From assembly GCA_903851035.1 (NCBI GenBank), contig CAINND010000060.1:62001-126000 (forward strand): a stretch of DNA of 64,000 bases, read 5' to 3'. The position numbers were made by a program, and so were the translations under genes. The notes below the pieces were generated by a model. The model was not told the origin of the DNA and searched no databases. It saw only the letters and a program-made list of their open reading frames with translations. Within the stretch, counting starts at the first letter, position 1. The number at the start of each line of letters is the position of its first letter. Origin of the DNA: an uncultured Acidobacteriota bacterium. GTDB taxonomy: Bacteria > Acidobacteriota > Terriglobia > Terriglobales > Acidobacteriaceae. This document shows, piece after piece, positions 35,901 to 44,675 of the stretch.

Positions 35901-36071
35901 CTATTCTATCCCTGCATCTCGCAGCTTTTGATAGGCTTTTTCGATCACATTCGAAAGGACTTCTAATAGCTGCTTGGGATCGTTCACCTTCAGTTCAGGT
36001 GTAATCGGCTGGCCTTTATACAGAAGGACGACAGTGCCTTTAGCTTCATCGAATTCCCGATAGATTGCCAT
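35901..36071 (-). CDS. 56-residue cytoplasmic protein, unknown function
   Basis: The protein (MAIYREFDEAKGTVVLLYKG, then a helical PKQLLEVLSNVIEKAYQKL) starts at ATG 36071 with GGAGGGAAA upstream; an extra five-codon in-frame start lacks spacing. It looks like a small alpha/beta domain. No relative was recognised. It lies between tyrS (39 bp downstream) and the small membrane protein. Confidence 0.6.
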   Translation of the reverse strand: MAIYREFDEAKGTVVLLYKGQPITPELKVNDPKQLLEVLSNVIEKAYQKLRDAGIE

Positions 36072-36109
36072 TCTATTTCCCTCCAAACATTCGGCTTATG
36101 CAACCAACC

Positions 36110-37354
36110 TCACCGCACCACAATCTTCTTCATCTTCCGCCCAACGCGAAAGACCTTCGCCGCGCCAAGCTCAATCTCCAAAAACAGTTCCTTGCACGCC
36201 TCGCCGTCAATTTTCAGCGAACCCGCCTTGATCTTCCTCTGCGCGTCGCTGTTGCTCTCCGCCAGTCCGGCCTGCGCCAGCAGCTTGCCCAGGTTCACCT
36301 TGGCCTTCGCGCCTTCCACCGTGCCCAGCTCAGTGGCCGCCAGCGTGATCTCTTCCAAATTCTCCGGCACTTCGTCTTTCTGGAACTGCCGCGCCCAGTT
36401 CTCTTCAGCCGCCTCGGCCTCTGCCGCCGAATGGAAATCTGCGATGATGCGCTTCGCCAAATCCTTCTTCGCCCGCATCGGATGCAGCGCACTGGCCGCA
36501 ACGTCGGCCTTCAGCTTTTCAATCTCGGCAATGGTCAGGTCAGTCAGCAGCTCGTAGTAGCGCCACATCAGCGGATCGCTCACGCTCATCAGCTTGCCGA
36601 ACATCTCCTGCGCGCTCTCCGTGATGCCCACGTAGTTGCCGTAGGACTTCGACATCTTCTTCTCGCCGTCCAGCCCTTCCAGCAGCGGCATGGTCAGCAC
36701 AATCTGCGGCTGCTGTCCGTAGTCGGCCTGCAGCTTGCGTCCCATCAGAAGGTTGAACTTCTGGTCCGTGCCGCCCAGCTCCACATCGCATTCCAGCGCC
36801 ACGCTGTCGTAGCCCTGCATCATGGGATACAGCAACTCGTGCACGCTGATCGGCTTTTCTTCCTGGAAGCGCTTGCTGAAGTCTTCGCGCTCCAGCATCT
36901 GGCTCACCGTGAACTTGGCGGTCAAACGCACAAACGCCTCGTAGCCCAGCTTCATCAGCCACTCGGTGTTGTAGCGCACCTCGGTCTTCACCGGGTCAAG
37001 AATCTTGAATACCTGCGCCTTGTAGGTCTCGGCGTTGGCGTCCAACTGCTCGCGCGTCAGCGGAGGCCGCGTGGCATTACGTCCCGTCGGGTCGCCAATC
37101 AGGCCGGTGCCGTCGCCAATCAAAAAGATGACCGTGTGGCCGAGGTCCTGAAAGTGCTTCAACTTGCGAATCAGCACGGTGTGGCCCAGGTGGAGGTCGG
37201 GCGCCGTGGGATCGAAACCGGCCTTGATGCGCAGCGGCTTGCCGGATTTCAGCGACTTTTCCAGGCGCTCACGCAGATCGCTCTCGCGAATAATTTCGAC
37301 CGACCCTTTGCGCAGGTAGGCCAGTTGCTCGTCAACAGGTTTGAAGGAAGACAT
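36110..37354 (-). CDS. tyrS: Tyrosyl-tRNA synthetase
   Basis: The 414-residue class I enzyme charges tRNA-Tyr. It has the HIGH-type motif HLGH near residue 56, [22 protein letters not shown], the KMSKS loop ([10 protein letters not shown]) near residue 240, and a C-terminal S4 RNA-binding domain ([11 protein letters not shown]). LGGTDQKFN and HLGH mark the TyrZ-like second type. The ATG lies only seven bases after a TATAAT box, so the mRNA appears leaderless; no ribosome binding site is present. Confidence 0.97.
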   Translation of the reverse strand: MSSFKPVDEQLAYLRKGSVEIIRESDLRERLEKSLKSGKPLRIKAGFDPTAPDLHLGHTVLIRKLKHFQDLGHTVIFLIGDGTGLIGDPTGRNATRPPLTREQLDANAETYKAQVFKILDPVKTEVRYNTEWLMKLGYEAFVRLTAKFTVSQMLEREDFSKRFQEEKPISVHELLYPMMQGYDSVALECDVELGGTDQKFNLLMGRKLQADYGQQPQIVLTMPLLEGLDGEKKMSKSYGNYVGITESAQEMFGKLMSVSDPLMWRYYELLTDLTIAEIEKLKADVAASALHPMRAKKDLAKRIIADFHSAAEAEAAEENWARQFQKDEVPENLEEITLAATELGTVEGAKAKVNLGKLLAQAGLAESNSDAQRKIKAGSLKIDGEACKELFLEIELGAAKVFRVGRKMKKIVVR

Positions 37355-37361
37355 GACAATG

Positions 37362-37393
37362 ATTATAAGGTTCCGGCTTTGAAGGTTTCAAAG
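37362..37393 (-). promoter_or_regulatory. tyrS promoter with overlapping palindrome
   Basis: On the minus strand TTGAAA (37386-37391) is followed after 18 bases by TATAAT (37362-37367), seven bases before the tyrS ATG. The palindrome CTTTGAA-GGT-TTCAAAG (37377-37393) covers the -35 box and could be an operator. Confidence 0.6.
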
Positions 37394-37564
37394 GGCGAGG
37401 CTTCAAAGTTGCAATGCCACGGCGGCAGCCCCATGCAAGCCTTCTGCTGGTCGAGTGGCTTCCATGGCGGCCCGGAGCAATACAGAACCGTCGCTTCCTG
37501 AGCAAAATTACACAGTTTCTCTTGCCGCGCGGGCGGATACTCGCCGGTGAAGCGGCGGTGTGTG

Positions 37565-38434
37565 ATGAAAATTGATATCAACAAATTTCGCGTGCGTCCC
37601 GAAGAGAGCGTCAAGCTGGCCGACTATGCAACATCCATTAAGCCGGTCTGTAAGACAAAGAGCGCATATCAAAAGCTGTTGCAGGATCACATTGAAAAGC
37701 TCAGCGATTTGCAGCGGCTTCATTACGCGTCCAGCCGCTATGCGCTGCTGCTCATCTTTCAAGGCATGGATTCAGCCGGCAAGGATGGCGCCATCCGGCA
37801 CGTCATGTCCGGAATCAACCCGCAGGGCTGCGAGGTCTTCAGCTTCAAGCAGCCCAGTGTGGAGGAGTTGAGCCACGACTTCCTGTGGCGCACGGCATGC
37901 CGGCTTCCCGAGCGCGGGCGCATCGGAATCTTCAACCGCTCCTATTATGAAGATGTTCTGGTGGTCCGCGTGCATCCCCGGATGCTGATCGGCGAAGGTC
38001 TTGGCGAGGCTCGGCGCGACCCCAAGTCCCTGTGGGCCAAGCGCTGCCACTCCATTGTTGACATGGAAAGGCACCTTTATGACAGTGGAACCCGCACGGT
38101 GAAGATCTTTCTCCACATGTCGAAAGAAGAGCAGAGAAGGCGCTTCCTCGATCGCATCGACCAGGCCCAGAAGAACTGGAAGTTCAGCTTGGCGGACATT
38201 CATGAAAGGAAGTACTGGAAGCGCTACATGGATGCTTATGAATATTGCCTGGGCGCAACCAGCACGCAACTCGCGCCCTGGTACGTGGTGCCCGCCGACG
38301 ACAAGAAAAACGCCCGCCTCATCGTCAGCCAGATTGTGCTGGAAGCCCTGGAGAACCTTCACCTGGCTTATCCCAAGACGACTCCGCGCCGCCAGGCGGA
38401 GCTGCAGTTGATCCGCAAGCAACTGGAAAAGTGA
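37565..38434 (+). CDS. PPK2-family polyphosphate kinase/phosphotransferase
   Basis: The 289-residue protein has Walker A in [16 protein letters not shown] near residue 67, FKQPS, and the Walker B/lid segment [20 protein letters not shown], all PPK2 hallmarks. PPK2 enzymes transfer phosphate between polyphosphate and nucleoside mono- or diphosphates. The single short domain fits class I or III (NDP or AMP/ADP acceptor); which cannot be settled here. ATG 37565 is favoured over an upstream codon. It is divergent from tyrS with about 210 bp between. Confidence 0.93.
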   Translation: MKIDINKFRVRPEESVKLADYATSIKPVCKTKSAYQKLLQDHIEKLSDLQRLHYASSRYALLLIFQGMDSAGKDGAIRHVMSGINPQGCEVFSFKQPSVEELSHDFLWRTACRLPERGRIGIFNRSYYEDVLVVRVHPRMLIGEGLGEARRDPKSLWAKRCHSIVDMERHLYDSGTRTVKIFLHMSKEEQRRRFLDRIDQAQKNWKFSLADIHERKYWKRYMDAYEYCLGATSTQLAPWYVVPADDKKNARLIVSQIVLEALENLHLAYPKTTPRRQAELQLIRKQLEK

Positions 38435-38459
38435 ACCCCCGCGCCGTCCGGGCGGCAGG

Positions 38460-38502
38460 AAAAAGCCCCACACAAGTCTCAGGAAAACTTGTATAGGGCT
38501 TT
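38460..38502 (-). terminator. Terminator between ppk2-like and Thr-rich genes
   Basis: An interrupted stem (AAAGCCC...ACAAGT with ACTTGT...GGGCTTT) ends in TTTTT on the minus strand, so it best serves the leftward Thr-rich gene. It can also act for the PPK2 gene. Confidence 0.7.
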
Positions 38503-38585
38503 GGAACGAAAGCAGTGGAGCGATCTCTTTGTTGGCTCTGGCAACTGATTCCAGTCGTAATCCGGAAACTGCTCTTCGAACTGAA

Positions 38586-38885
38586 CTACTGAGGTTGAAC
38601 GGTGGTGCTGGTCGTCGTGCTCTGCTGCGTGGTGCTGGTCGGAGCGGGCTCGGCGGTAGTGGTCGTCGTGGTCTGGTGTTCCTTCACCTTCTCGTGGTGA
38701 TGCTTGTACTTGCTCTTGGTTTCCGTGGTCTGGGTGGTCGTGGTGGGCGGCGGTGTGTCCTGCTGCGATGAAGTGGTGGTGGTGCTGGTGGTCTGCGCGG
38801 CGCTCTGCTGCGCCATGCCCGGCACGGATAACGCCAGAACCAGGGTCGATCCTAAAACGGTGGCAAACAACTTCTTGTATGTCAT
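38586..38885 (-). CDS. Small exported Thr-rich protein
   Basis: The 99-residue protein has a strong ribosome binding site (AAAGGAGAG, six bases before ATG 38885) and a signal peptide cleaved near GMAQQS. The mature 75 residues are mostly Thr, Ser, Gln and Pro, with one basic island KSKYKHHHEKVKEH in the middle. It is probably disordered. Such chains can be O-glycosylated or can bind metal or polyanions through the His/Lys island; no function is shown. Confidence 0.75.
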   Translation of the reverse strand: MTYKKLFATVLGSTLVLALSVPGMAQQSAAQTTSTTTTSSQQDTPPPTTTTQTTETKSKYKHHHEKVKEHQTTTTTTAEPAPTSTTQQSTTTSTTVQPQ

Positions 38886-39064
38886 GCAACTCTCCTTTGT
38901 AGCGACTATCAGAGAGTAGAGTATGGCTTCCTGGACGCTCAGTCTGAGCTACACGGCTCACCTGCCGGTGGCCCGAAGTTGACTCTTTTCCATCTCTGGG
39001 GCACCCTCTGGGGAGAAATGCATGAGAGATGTGGGCCATCAGCAGTTGAATGCAAGATACTATT

Positions 39065-39580
39065 CTAGATGTCCGTTTGCTTCGTCATCATTACAATCAA
39101 ATGAGGGTCGGTCACATTCAGCGCGCTACCGTCAGTAGTAAACTTCACTTCAAGAACATACTTCTTGTGGGAGACACCAACAAAACGTCCGAGGTATTTA
39201 TCTAAGTATTTGTCTGAAGAAGCACCTGCTCCCTTTGTGTGACTATAACCAGAAGCAATAATCTCTGCATCGTCCCATACTTTCCATTCTGCCTGTAACA
39301 GAGGTTCTGTGTCACAGTCGCGCGGAAAGGGTCCACCCATCATGCAATTCATTTTGGCAAATGGAAGGGTTCGCATTACCCTGATCATGATCAGATAAGA
39401 CTGCCGTTTGACTACAAATTCTGGAGTTCTAACAGTACCCACGCCGAGAGATACCGGCATATCCACCGAAGGCATTCTGCAATCCCAACAGGAATGCGCC
39501 CGCGCGTTCGATCCCAGAAATCCTGCTCCCAGCGTACCGAACATGACGGATAGCAATTTACGTCTGGATATCTTATCCAT
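39065..39580 (-). CDS. AT-rich Tat-exported protein, unknown function
   Basis: The 171-residue protein starts KISRRKLLSVMFGTLGAGFLG with signal cleavage near ARA, a twin-arginine signal. Cys-rich mature start (SCWDCRMP) and later Cys residues suggest disulfides or a metal site. The last part has beta-like stretches (KKYVLEVKFTTDG). AGAGGGG precedes ATG 39580. Its base composition is AT-richer than the neighbours dut and the Thr-rich gene. No family was recognised. Confidence 0.68.
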   Translation of the reverse strand: MDKISRRKLLSVMFGTLGAGFLGSNARAHSCWDCRMPSVDMPVSLGVGTVRTPEFVVKRQSYLIMIRVMRTLPFAKMNCMMGGPFPRDCDTEPLLQAEWKVWDDAEIIASGYSHTKGAGASSDKYLDKYLGRFVGVSHKKYVLEVKFTTDGSALNVTDPHLIVMMTKQTDI

Positions 39581-39747
39581 ATATCCCCTCTGCAATCAGT
39601 CAGTACATTGATCGCAAATCATTTCGATTTACCGCCATATGCTTTTCTTATCGAAGAATTTTACACAACACGAGCAGCAAACGTTTGCTCACCGCTAGCT
39701 CTTTTCCAACTCTGAAGCAACCCACCCCTCCTGCTACACTTTTCCTC

Positions 39748-40182
39748 ATGCTGAAAGTAAAACTACTCACTCCCACGGCCAAGGCTCCCACCATCGCTCA
39801 TCCCGGAGAGGACCTGGGCTACGACCTCTTCGCCAGCGCGCCGGTCACCATCGCTGCGCGCGGCAACGCCGTGGTCAGCACCGGAGTGGCCATCGAGCTG
39901 ACCACCGCCGACGGCCATCCCCTGGGAGCCCTGTTGCGCGATAAAAGCAGCATGGCCGCACGCCGCCTCACCTGCACCGGAGGCGTCATCGACGCAGGCT
40001 ATCGCGGCGAAATCCGCGTGCTCATGGAAAACCTCGGCGACCAGCCGCAGGAGATTCACCAGGGCGATAAGCTGGTCAACCTCATCCCGTACCCCGTGCT
40101 CACCACCCCCGTCGAGGTCGTCGCCGAACTCAGCGATAGCCAACGCGCCGATGGCGGCTTCGGCTCTAGTGGAAGGAAATAG
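39748..40182 (+). CDS. dut: dUTP diphosphatase
   Basis: The 144-residue trimeric-type dUTPase has its five motifs in order: DLGYDLFA, RDKSSMAARR, GVIDAGYRGEIRV, GDKLVNLIP and the C-terminal ADGGFGSSGR. It removes dUTP and makes dUMP for thymidylate synthesis. ATG 39748 gives the usual length. It is flanked by AT-rich orphan genes on both sides. Confidence 0.97.
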   Translation: MLKVKLLTPTAKAPTIAHPGEDLGYDLFASAPVTIAARGNAVVSTGVAIELTTADGHPLGALLRDKSSMAARRLTCTGGVIDAGYRGEIRVLMENLGDQPQEIHQGDKLVNLIPYPVLTTPVEVVAELSDSQRADGGFGSSGRK

Positions 40183-40210
40183 TCAAGGATTTCAGAAAGG
40201 ATGGTTAATT

Positions 40211-40663
40211 ATGTTGAGCATAACTTTGCTATTTATTGCTCTTCTATTATCGGGTGCCATCTTTACGTTTTTATTTCCTCTATTGACCGTTCCCTTTCTC
40301 ATGTTGGGGTCTAGACTTCAATCTCAAAAAAATATGTTCAACGTCATCGGAATGGTGAGCCTGATATGGCAGGGATACGGTTTGCTTTCTTGGTGCGATG
40401 TCGCTTTGCATATAACCCATCGATCTGCTTATCAATTAGATGAACGAAATTCTTGGCTACATTTATTGATTGGTTTCGTTATGTGTGTAGCACCTGTCAT
40501 TTTCATGACTCTCCATGATTACATCGGCAAGCATGCAGTGAATTCGCCCTATAGAAAAATCAGAACTTTAGGCACAATTGGGTTAGTGATTATTGGTTTT
40601 TGGGGTTTCCAGTTCGTGCCCCAATTAGAGTTGCCATGGCTTTGGGTAAAGTGGTTCATTTAA
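40211..40663 (+). CDS. AT-rich membrane protein, unknown function
   Basis: The 150-residue protein has four hydrophobic helices (LSITLLFIALLLSGAIFTFLF, NVIGMVSLIWQGYGLL, LLIGFVMCVAPVIFM, LGTIGLVIIGFWGFQ). ATG 40211 has GGATGG about seven bases upstream. The sequence is clearly AT-rich, starting just after the dut stop. It resembles no family I know. Confidence 0.65.
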   Translation: MLSITLLFIALLLSGAIFTFLFPLLTVPFLMLGSRLQSQKNMFNVIGMVSLIWQGYGLLSWCDVALHITHRSAYQLDERNSWLHLLIGFVMCVAPVIFMTLHDYIGKHAVNSPYRKIRTLGTIGLVIIGFWGFQFVPQLELPWLWVKWFI

Positions 40664-40801
40664 TTCACCCTGCATGCTTTACATTCCCATATCCATTTCG
40701 AAGATAAAAATTGCTCAAGAAACACACCCCACCCGCAGCGGAGGCCCACGGCCGCCGCTGGCCGTTTCATCCAATAATTTTTCCCGGGTATATTCCGACT
40801 G

Positions 40802-41233
40802 CTACTGCTTGGTGAACTCAAACGTGCAGGGGCGGCCCACAATGCCCATGCCCACGTCGCGAACACCGCTGCCCGTGGTCTCAGTAAACGTGGCCTTCAC
40901 CTTGTAGCCGTAATCCGTGCCCTTGCCCACAAACACTCCGCGAGCGTATTCACGGCTGGCCACAACGCCGTTGGCGTCCAGCTTGGCGGTGCCGTCGTCC
41001 TTGATCTTTCCGTCCAGAGTAAAGTAGCCGCCCTCGCCGGCCGTTCCGCGCTCGCCGTGCAGGGTGCTGCCCTGGATGGTGCTGACGAACGTCCAGGTGT
41101 AGCCCTGGGTGTTGCCCTTGGCCGGGCATATCATTTTGGTAAGCCATTTGCCGTCATAACGCTCGCCGGCCACGGATGATAATGGCAGCGCAAACAACGC
41201 GCAGGTCACTGCTAGTAGGAGTGCTTTCCGCAT
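40802..41233 (-). CDS. Small exported protein, unknown function
   Basis: The 143-residue protein has a signal peptide (cleavage near SVAGE) and GGAGGGAG before ATG 41233. The mature part begins RYDGKWLTKMICPAKGNTQGY and shows alternating beta-strands (FVSTIQGSTLHGERG, YKVKATFTETTG) with a conserved-looking Cys pair. It may form a small lipocalin-like or beta-barrel domain. This is a common type of acidobacterial and proteobacterial exported orphan; no function is known to me. Confidence 0.72.
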   Translation of the reverse strand: MRKALLLAVTCALFALPLSSVAGERYDGKWLTKMICPAKGNTQGYTWTFVSTIQGSTLHGERGTAGEGGYFTLDGKIKDDGTAKLDANGVVASREYARGVFVGKGTDYGYKVKATFTETTGSGVRDVGMGIVGRPCTFEFTKQ

Positions 41234-41576
41234 CGTGCTCCCTCCGCGGGGCGAAATCGTAGCACCTGCCGCGCGGCCGGTCTAGGACAGCCGTGCGTTA
41301 TATCTGCCGTGGCTGGCAGCTGTGAGCCTTTGCTTTTGCGGTGTCACCCTGAGCGCAGGAGGCGCGCCAAGGCGCGTCTCCGTAGTCGAAGGGCCACTAT
41401 CCCCGCAAAACCCCTCGCCCCTGCGGATTCCCATCCCCCGCTGCCTCAAGGTAAAATAAAAGGGTTCGCCCCAGTGGAGTTCTTCTTCCCGGGGCACGCA
41501 CCTGCCAGCCGGGCAGATTTCACCGCCCGCGGCCGCGAATTTTCAAACAAGTTGAAAGATTGGAGCAACATCCGTC
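41234..41576. other. Intergenic region upstream of efp
   Basis: No gene was seen. It contains the dispersed repeat at 41336-41393 and, nearer efp, an A-rich patch (GGTAAAATAAAAG at about 41450) that could hold the efp promoter. Confidence 0.4.
41336..41393 (+). repeat. Dispersed repeat, copy 1
   Basis: TTGCGGTGTCA, then CCTGAGCG, later AGTCGAAGG. The same blocks occur inverted at 47392-47431. Such sequences are common intergenic repeats in acidobacterial genomes. Confidence 0.55.
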
Positions 41577-42137
41577 ATGGCAATCAATGCCACCCAAATG
41601 CGTCCCGGCATGATCATCAAGCACAACAACGAGCTGCACTCGGTCTTTACCGTGGAGCATCGCACCCCGGGCAACCTGCGCGCCTTCATCCAGGCCAAGT
41701 TGCGCAATCTGCGTACCGGAGCCATGTTCGAGCACCGCTTCCGCTCCGGCGATTCCATTGAAAAGATCGTCGTCGACGAAATCAAGATGGAGTATCTCTA
41801 CAACGACGGCGACACCTACTACTTCATGGACATCAACAACTACGAGCAGACGGCCCTCAATCGCGACACCCTGGGCGACAGCGTGGACTACCTGACGCCG
41901 AACCTCCAGATTACCGTCGAGTTCTTTGACGGCAAGGCCGTTGGCATTGACCTGCCGCAGACCGTCGAGCTCACCATTGTCGAAGTCGAGCCCGGCCTCA
42001 AGTCGGCCACCGCCAGCTCGGTCACCAAGCCCGCCAAGACCGAAACCGGACTGGTCGTGCAGGTGCCGCCCTTCGTCAACGAAGGCGAAAAGATCAAGGT
42101 GGATACCGCCGAAGGCGTTTACCTCTCGCGCGCATAG
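41577..42137 (+). CDS. efp: Elongation factor P with Asn at the usual Lys34 position
   Basis: The 186-residue protein has the three EF-P domains (start AINATQMRPGMIIKHNNEL; middle YFMDINNYEQ; end VVQVPPFVNEGEKIKVDT). EF-P relieves ribosome stalling on polyproline runs. In most bacteria the tip of domain I reads PGKG with Lys34 modified by EpmA/YmfI-type enzymes, or carries Arg32 for EarP. Here the loop is TPGNLRAF: Asn occupies the Lys position, with Arg two residues later. acyP follows after 19 bp and then apt, suggesting an efp-acyP-apt operon. Confidence 0.95.
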   Translation: MAINATQMRPGMIIKHNNELHSVFTVEHRTPGNLRAFIQAKLRNLRTGAMFEHRFRSGDSIEKIVVDEIKMEYLYNDGDTYYFMDINNYEQTALNRDTLGDSVDYLTPNLQITVEFFDGKAVGIDLPQTVELTIVEVEPGLKSATASSVTKPAKTETGLVVQVPPFVNEGEKIKVDTAEGVYLSRA

Positions 42138-42156
42138 CCATCCCGGAGCCGCCGTC

Positions 42157-42447
42157 ATGCACACCATCACCAGCTATCGCAGCTATCTCGTAAAGGGCCG
42201 TGTGCAGGGCGTCGGCTTCCGCTGGTTCGTGGAGTGCGAGGCGCAACTGCTCGGCGTCGGCGGCTGGGTGCGCAACTGCGACGATGGCGCGGTCGAGGTG
42301 CTGGCCAGTGGCACGCGCGCCCAGTTGGACGCTCTCTACGAGCGTTTGCAGCTCGGCCCACGGGCCGCCCGCGTGGACGCCGTCGTGGTGGACGAAGCCG
42401 CTCCCTTTACCGGCTACAAAACTTTCCAAATTGAAGAAACAAGGTGA
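42157..42447 (+). CDS. acyP: Acylphosphatase
   Basis: The 96-residue protein has the signature [12 protein letters not shown] (phosphate-binding loop with the catalytic Arg) and [13 protein letters not shown] (catalytic Asn). It hydrolyses acyl phosphates such as carbamoyl or 1,3-bisphosphoglycerate. It overlaps the apt start by 4 bp (GTGA). Confidence 0.95.
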   Translation: MHTITSYRSYLVKGRVQGVGFRWFVECEAQLLGVGGWVRNCDDGAVEVLASGTRAQLDALYERLQLGPRAARVDAVVVDEAAPFTGYKTFQIEETR

Positions 42448-43016
42448 TTGTCTTGTCTGACACTAAGAAGCCTGACACTGCCAAGATCGTCGTTGCCGAA
42501 GACCTGAAGCAGCTCATTCGCGAGATTCCCGACTACCCCAAGCCGGGCATTCTCTTCTACGACATCACCACTCTCATCAAGGATCGCGTCGGCTTTGCCC
42601 GCGTCGTGGACTTCATGACCTCGCCCTACCTGGGCATGAACGTCGATCTCGTCCTCGGCATGGAAGCGCGCGGCTTCATCTTCGGACCCGCCATGGCCTA
42701 TCGCCTCAACGCCGGCTTCATCCCCGTGCGCAAGCCCAAAAAGCTTCCCGGAGAGACCGTCAGCTACACCTACGAGCTCGAGTACGGCACCGATACGCTG
42801 GAGATTCACAAGGACGCCATCCAGCCCGGCCAGCGCGTCCTCATCGTCGACGATCTGCTCGCCACCGGAGGCACGGCCGAAGCGGCCGCCAAGCTGGCCA
42901 ACAAGCTCGGCGCCAACATCTGCGGCATGAGCTTTGTCGTCGAGCTCGACTTCCTCAACGGACGCAAGCGCCTCGCGCCCTACGACATCTTCTCGCTGCT
43001 GCATTACGACAAGTAA
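42444..43016 (+). CDS. apt: Adenine phosphoribosyltransferase
   Basis: The protein of 190 residues (from GTG 42444) has [24 protein letters not shown] and the PRPP loop [13 protein letters not shown]. It salvages adenine to AMP. Two starts compete: GTG 42444, coupled to the acyP stop, and TTG 42453, which has AAGGTGA five bases upstream; the latter would drop three residues. A strong terminator follows at 43039. Confidence 0.96.
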   Translation: MIVLSDTKKPDTAKIVVAEDLKQLIREIPDYPKPGILFYDITTLIKDRVGFARVVDFMTSPYLGMNVDLVLGMEARGFIFGPAMAYRLNAGFIPVRKPKKLPGETVSYTYELEYGTDTLEIHKDAIQPGQRVLIVDDLLATGGTAEAAAKLANKLGANICGMSFVVELDFLNGRKRLAPYDIFSLLHYDK

Positions 43017-43038
43017 CTCTCTGCGCACATGCGCGCCC

Positions 43039-43075
43039 GGCCCATTGCCATTCCGGTAATGGGCCTTTGTTCTTT
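43039..43075 (+). terminator. Terminator of the efp-acyP-apt run
   Basis: Stem GGCCCATT (43039-43046) with AATGGGCC (43058-43065), then TTTGTTCTTT. Confidence 0.85.
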
Positions 43076-43175
43076 CGGCACACTGCTGCCGTAGCCAGCG
43101 CAAGCCACACGGTGACAGCCATCACAGCGCAACCCCCTGCACCGGGCTACTCTGAGGCGTTTCCCGAGGTGTGTC

Positions 43176-43970
43176 ATGGCCGTTCCTGCAGTCATTGACG
43201 CGCTGTACTGCATTCCCAAGAACGTCACGGTTGCCCAGCCCGGCAACTGCGCCGCCTTCACGCAGGATCTTGCCCCGGCCATGAACGCCCATGGCGTGGC
43301 CACCGCCGTCCTGGCTCCCTGCCTCTGTCACCAGTGCCCCCACCAGTGGAGCTGCGCAGACCAGCGCACCGAGGAGGTGCGGCAGGTGGTCAAGCGCAAT
43401 CCCCTCAAGCTCCGCGGACTGGCCAGCTATGATCCCCTGCGCATTGGCGAAAGCCTGCGCTGGATCGACGATGCCATCGCCGATGGCGGTCTCTGCGGCG
43501 CCTACGCCCAGGCCGAGTGCTGCGTCAGCGGACTCAGCGCCCCGCGCATGTATCCCCTCTACGGCACCTGTGACAAGCTGCGCGTGCCGCTGGTCATCGA
43601 CTTCAGCAGCCGCGACCGCTGGCTGCGCCATCGTCCGCAAGTGGAGGTGGTTGCCGCCGACTTCCCCGCCCTGCAAATCGTGCTGGCCCCGCCGCCCGGC
43701 ACCGATGGCCCCAGCATCCTGCGCATGATGGAGCGCTTCTCCCACCTGTTGCTGCTCATCAACCCGCGCGAACTGCAGGCCGACCCCGCGCTCTGCGACT
43801 TCGTCGAACTCCAGGGCCGCGAACGCGCCATCTTCCGCGCGCATCCGCAGGAGTGGGCCGCAGCCGTGCCCGCCGCACAACAGGTGCCGCTCAGCCCTCC
43901 GGCCCGCCGCGCCTACCTCTTCGATAACGCCGCCCGGATATTCAAAATCCCTGCGAACGTTACCGCCTGA
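43176..43970 (+). CDS. Amidohydrolase-2-like TIM-barrel protein lacking the metal-binding His pair, Cys-rich
   Basis: The 264-residue protein has amidohydrolase-2-like patterns: RGLASYDPLRIGESLRWIDDAI, GAYAQAE, YPLYGTCDKLRVPLVIDFSS, a strand/loop series and the C-terminal LFDNAARIFKI. The N-terminal metal motif DxHxH of the family is replaced by DALYCIPKN. A cluster near residues 48-60, PCLCHQCPHQWSC, gives four Cys and two His in 13 residues. It could be a catalytically altered barrel with a separate metal site. GAGGTG lies upstream of ATG 43176. The gene stands alone after the apt terminator. Confidence 0.7.
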   Translation: MAVPAVIDALYCIPKNVTVAQPGNCAAFTQDLAPAMNAHGVATAVLAPCLCHQCPHQWSCADQRTEEVRQVVKRNPLKLRGLASYDPLRIGESLRWIDDAIADGGLCGAYAQAECCVSGLSAPRMYPLYGTCDKLRVPLVIDFSSRDRWLRHRPQVEVVAADFPALQIVLAPPPGTDGPSILRMMERFSHLLLLINPRELQADPALCDFVELQGRERAIFRAHPQEWAAAVPAAQQVPLSPPARRAYLFDNAARIFKIPANVTA

Positions 43971-44328
43971 GCTGTGGGGAAAACTTGTCAAGCCCACTTT
44001 TTCGCCAAATCCTCGCAGCCCGCTGATTCCACAACAGATAAAGTTCGCCCTCCGCTGAGGGTGTGCCCCATCCAAATTGCTACTCTTGAAGTAGGGGCCA
44101 GCCTCAGGGGTTTGCGGCAGGTGGCATCAAAGGTTTTGCTCTTCAACGGTTTTGCTCTTCAACCTTGAAACCTTGAAACCTGTGAAACTTTGAAACCTGC
44201 TAACTCGTTCTTTCTCAAATTTATAGCGGGAAATATAGGGGGATACCCCCTTCGTGAGCCAGAACGGCCTTCGCGCCGCGCGTTTTTCCCGCCCGCATGG
44301 CCTATGGCGGCAATTCACAGCCCGGCAC
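43971..44328. other. Gene-free stretch with short direct repeats
   Basis: No gene is supported. At about 44134-44200 the unit TTTTGCTCTTCAA occurs twice in tandem, followed by several copies of CCTTGAAA/CTTTGAAA. The right end carries the promoter of the 6S RNA. Confidence 0.45.
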
Positions 44329-44357
44329 TTGCGCACCGCCTCGCCGTTCCGTAGCAT
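44329..44357 (+). promoter_or_regulatory. Promoter of the probable 6S RNA
   Basis: TTGCGC (44329-44334), 17 bases, TAGCAT (44352-44357). The predicted start is near 44364. The same -35 hexamer TTGCGC serves tRNA-Pro at 54705. Confidence 0.55.
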
Positions 44358-44363
44358 CTACCT

Positions 44364-44555
44364 CACTGGAAGGCGCCGACCTGCAAAGTTGGTGCTGTGG
44401 CGGAACACCACTGCGGACCGATAATTAACTATCGGGGGCTCTGCTCGACATACGGTCTGGTGTGCTGATCCCCAGTCGGATCGGCCTAAAGGACCTCGGC
44501 GGGCTCCCACCTTGGTGATTCGGGTTCACAGAACCTCCGCCACACACGGCCAAGC
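44364..44555 (+). ncRNA. ssrS: Probable 6S RNA
   Basis: The region folds into a long rod: closing helices CCGACCTGC with GCGGGCCGG and TTGG with CCAA, then TGTGGCGGA (44396-44404) with TCCGCCACA (about 44536-44544). The centre is an open bubble with small hairpins (CCGATA/TATCGG), and the 3' side carries GGCTCCCACCTTGG and GGGTTCACAGAACC, as I recall from alphaproteobacterial-type 6S RNAs. 6S RNA mimics an open promoter and sequesters the housekeeping sigma-RNA polymerase in stationary phase. Size (about 190 nt) and rod shape fit. A covariance search is needed to confirm. Confidence 0.7.
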
Positions 44556-44675
44556 GGGCCGGCCCTTCTTGTACCTTCTTCCGGCGTGCGAATTGCTCCG
44601 GAATTTCACCCCGGATTCACCTTTCCCGCCCCTGGCGCTCATCGTTTTCCGCCCCGCTGCATCTAGAATGGAAGC

